From Desulfotomaculum sp. (GTDB lineage Bacteria > Bacillota > Desulfotomaculia > Desulfotomaculales > Nap2-2B): a stretch of DNA of 7,129 nucleotides. The stretch's first letter is position 1; the number at the start of each line of letters is the position of its first letter. Below the pieces are notes generated by a model. The model ran no database searches. It was given only the letters and a program-made list of their open reading frames with translations, and was not told where the DNA came from. Of this stretch, positions 6,728 to 7,129 are shown one piece after another. Location of the stretch: assembly GCA_003445555.1 (NCBI GenBank), contig DMDI01000229.1, forward strand, positions 1 to 7,129, in the 5' to 3' direction. The translations under genes were made by a program, and so were the position numbers.

Positions 6728-7129
6728 TCATAGCTTTATCAACTCGACTCCGTTATAATAATGGGTTAAAATTTGGGCAAAGGTCCAACCACGTAAGGCC
6801 ATTCCCTTTGCTCCATATTGACACATTCCCACGGCGTGGCCGTAACCCCGGGTATTTATCTTCACCTGATTCCCTGCCGTCTCCCACGTAAAATCTGCAG
6901 AGCGTAAACCTAATAAATCCCGCAAGGTGGTAGCCAAAATTACCTGGTCATTAAGACAAACAAGTTTTGGGCGGCCTGAGGTAGTAAACGTCAAAACAGC
7001 AAAAGAAGGTAAATATTTTTCCTTTTTTAAACCTATACTTTCTTTTGCCGGTATATGTTGAGGCCGCTTATTTTTTTTATTCATAGCCACTACAGACGGA
7101 GCGTCAAATAAATAATTAAGCTCAGAAGT
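6728..7129 (-). CDS. spoIID: SpoIID-family sporulation peptidoglycan hydrolase, C-terminal part only
   Basis: SpoIID is a membrane-anchored lytic transglycosylase that trims glycan strands during engulfment, acting with SpoIIM and SpoIIP. The frame is open to the right edge, so at least 133 C-terminal residues are present of a protein usually above 300 aa; the in-frame GTG at 7090 is internal and should not be taken as a start. Signatures: TTLRDLLGLRSADF, then GYGHAVGMCQYGAKGMA and ILTHYYNGVELIKL at the very end. The usual glycine-rich motif is GHGVGMSQYGA; here one Gly is Ala and the Ser is Cys. spoIIID follows directly 205 bp downstream, without the M23-peptidase (SpoIIQ-like) gene that often lies between them in related genomes. 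The catalytic region proper is largely outside the window, so full function cannot be judged. Confidence 0.92.
   Translation of the reverse strand, partial: TSELNYLFDAPSVVAMNKKNKRPQHIPAKESIGLKKEKYLPSFAVLTFTTSGRPKLVCLNDQVILATTLRDLLGLRSADFTWETAGNQVKINTRGYGHAVGMCQYGAKGMALRGWTFAQILTHYYNGVELIKL

Overview
The window looks like chromosomal DNA of a spore-forming, low-to-moderate GC Firmicute, most likely one of the anaerobic Clostridia (Peptococcaceae / Carboxydothermus-like). This is an inference. It rests on a SpoIID-SpoIIID-Mbl sporulation/shape cluster, strong AGGAGG-type ribosome binding sites, and a two-subunit B12 acyl-CoA mutase. No rRNA, tRNA, CRISPR array, insertion sequence or phage gene is visible.

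Left part (1-4500). A Sir2-family deacylase gene runs leftward off the edge. A 176-bp divergent intergenic region holds a good sigma-A-like promoter on each strand. Rightward follows a tight three-gene cassette: a B12-dependent acyl-CoA mutase catalytic subunit (A1), a stand-alone cobalamin-binding subunit (B), and a second catalytic subunit (A2). A1 and A2 are about 75% identical by hand alignment and flank the single B gene. Subunit sizes (560, 139 and 559 aa) match the isobutyryl-CoA / 2-hydroxyisobutyryl-CoA mutase architecture, not classical methylmalonyl-CoA mutase. The residues that bind the acyl group match none of the characterised mutases, and the catalytic histidine (His244 in Propionibacterium methylmalonyl-CoA mutase) is Asn in both copies. 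The two copies differ most where the acyl pocket should be. I read the cassette as a possible two-specificity mutase of unknown substrate sharing one B12 subunit. It is the most interesting item in the window.

Middle (4501-5110). A membrane protein resembling the EcsC family has no convincing start. Its N-terminus appears to continue upstream in another frame through a run of nine A, suggesting a frameshift, a sequence error or slippage.

Right part (5111-7129, minus strand). In transcription order: the 3' part of spoIID (running off the right edge), spoIIID, and an mreB/mbl-type actin gene. SpoIID is a sporulation peptidoglycan hydrolase, SpoIIID a mother-cell transcription regulator, and Mbl a cell-wall-organising filament. 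The mbl gene converges on the EcsC-like gene with only 15 bp between stop codons.
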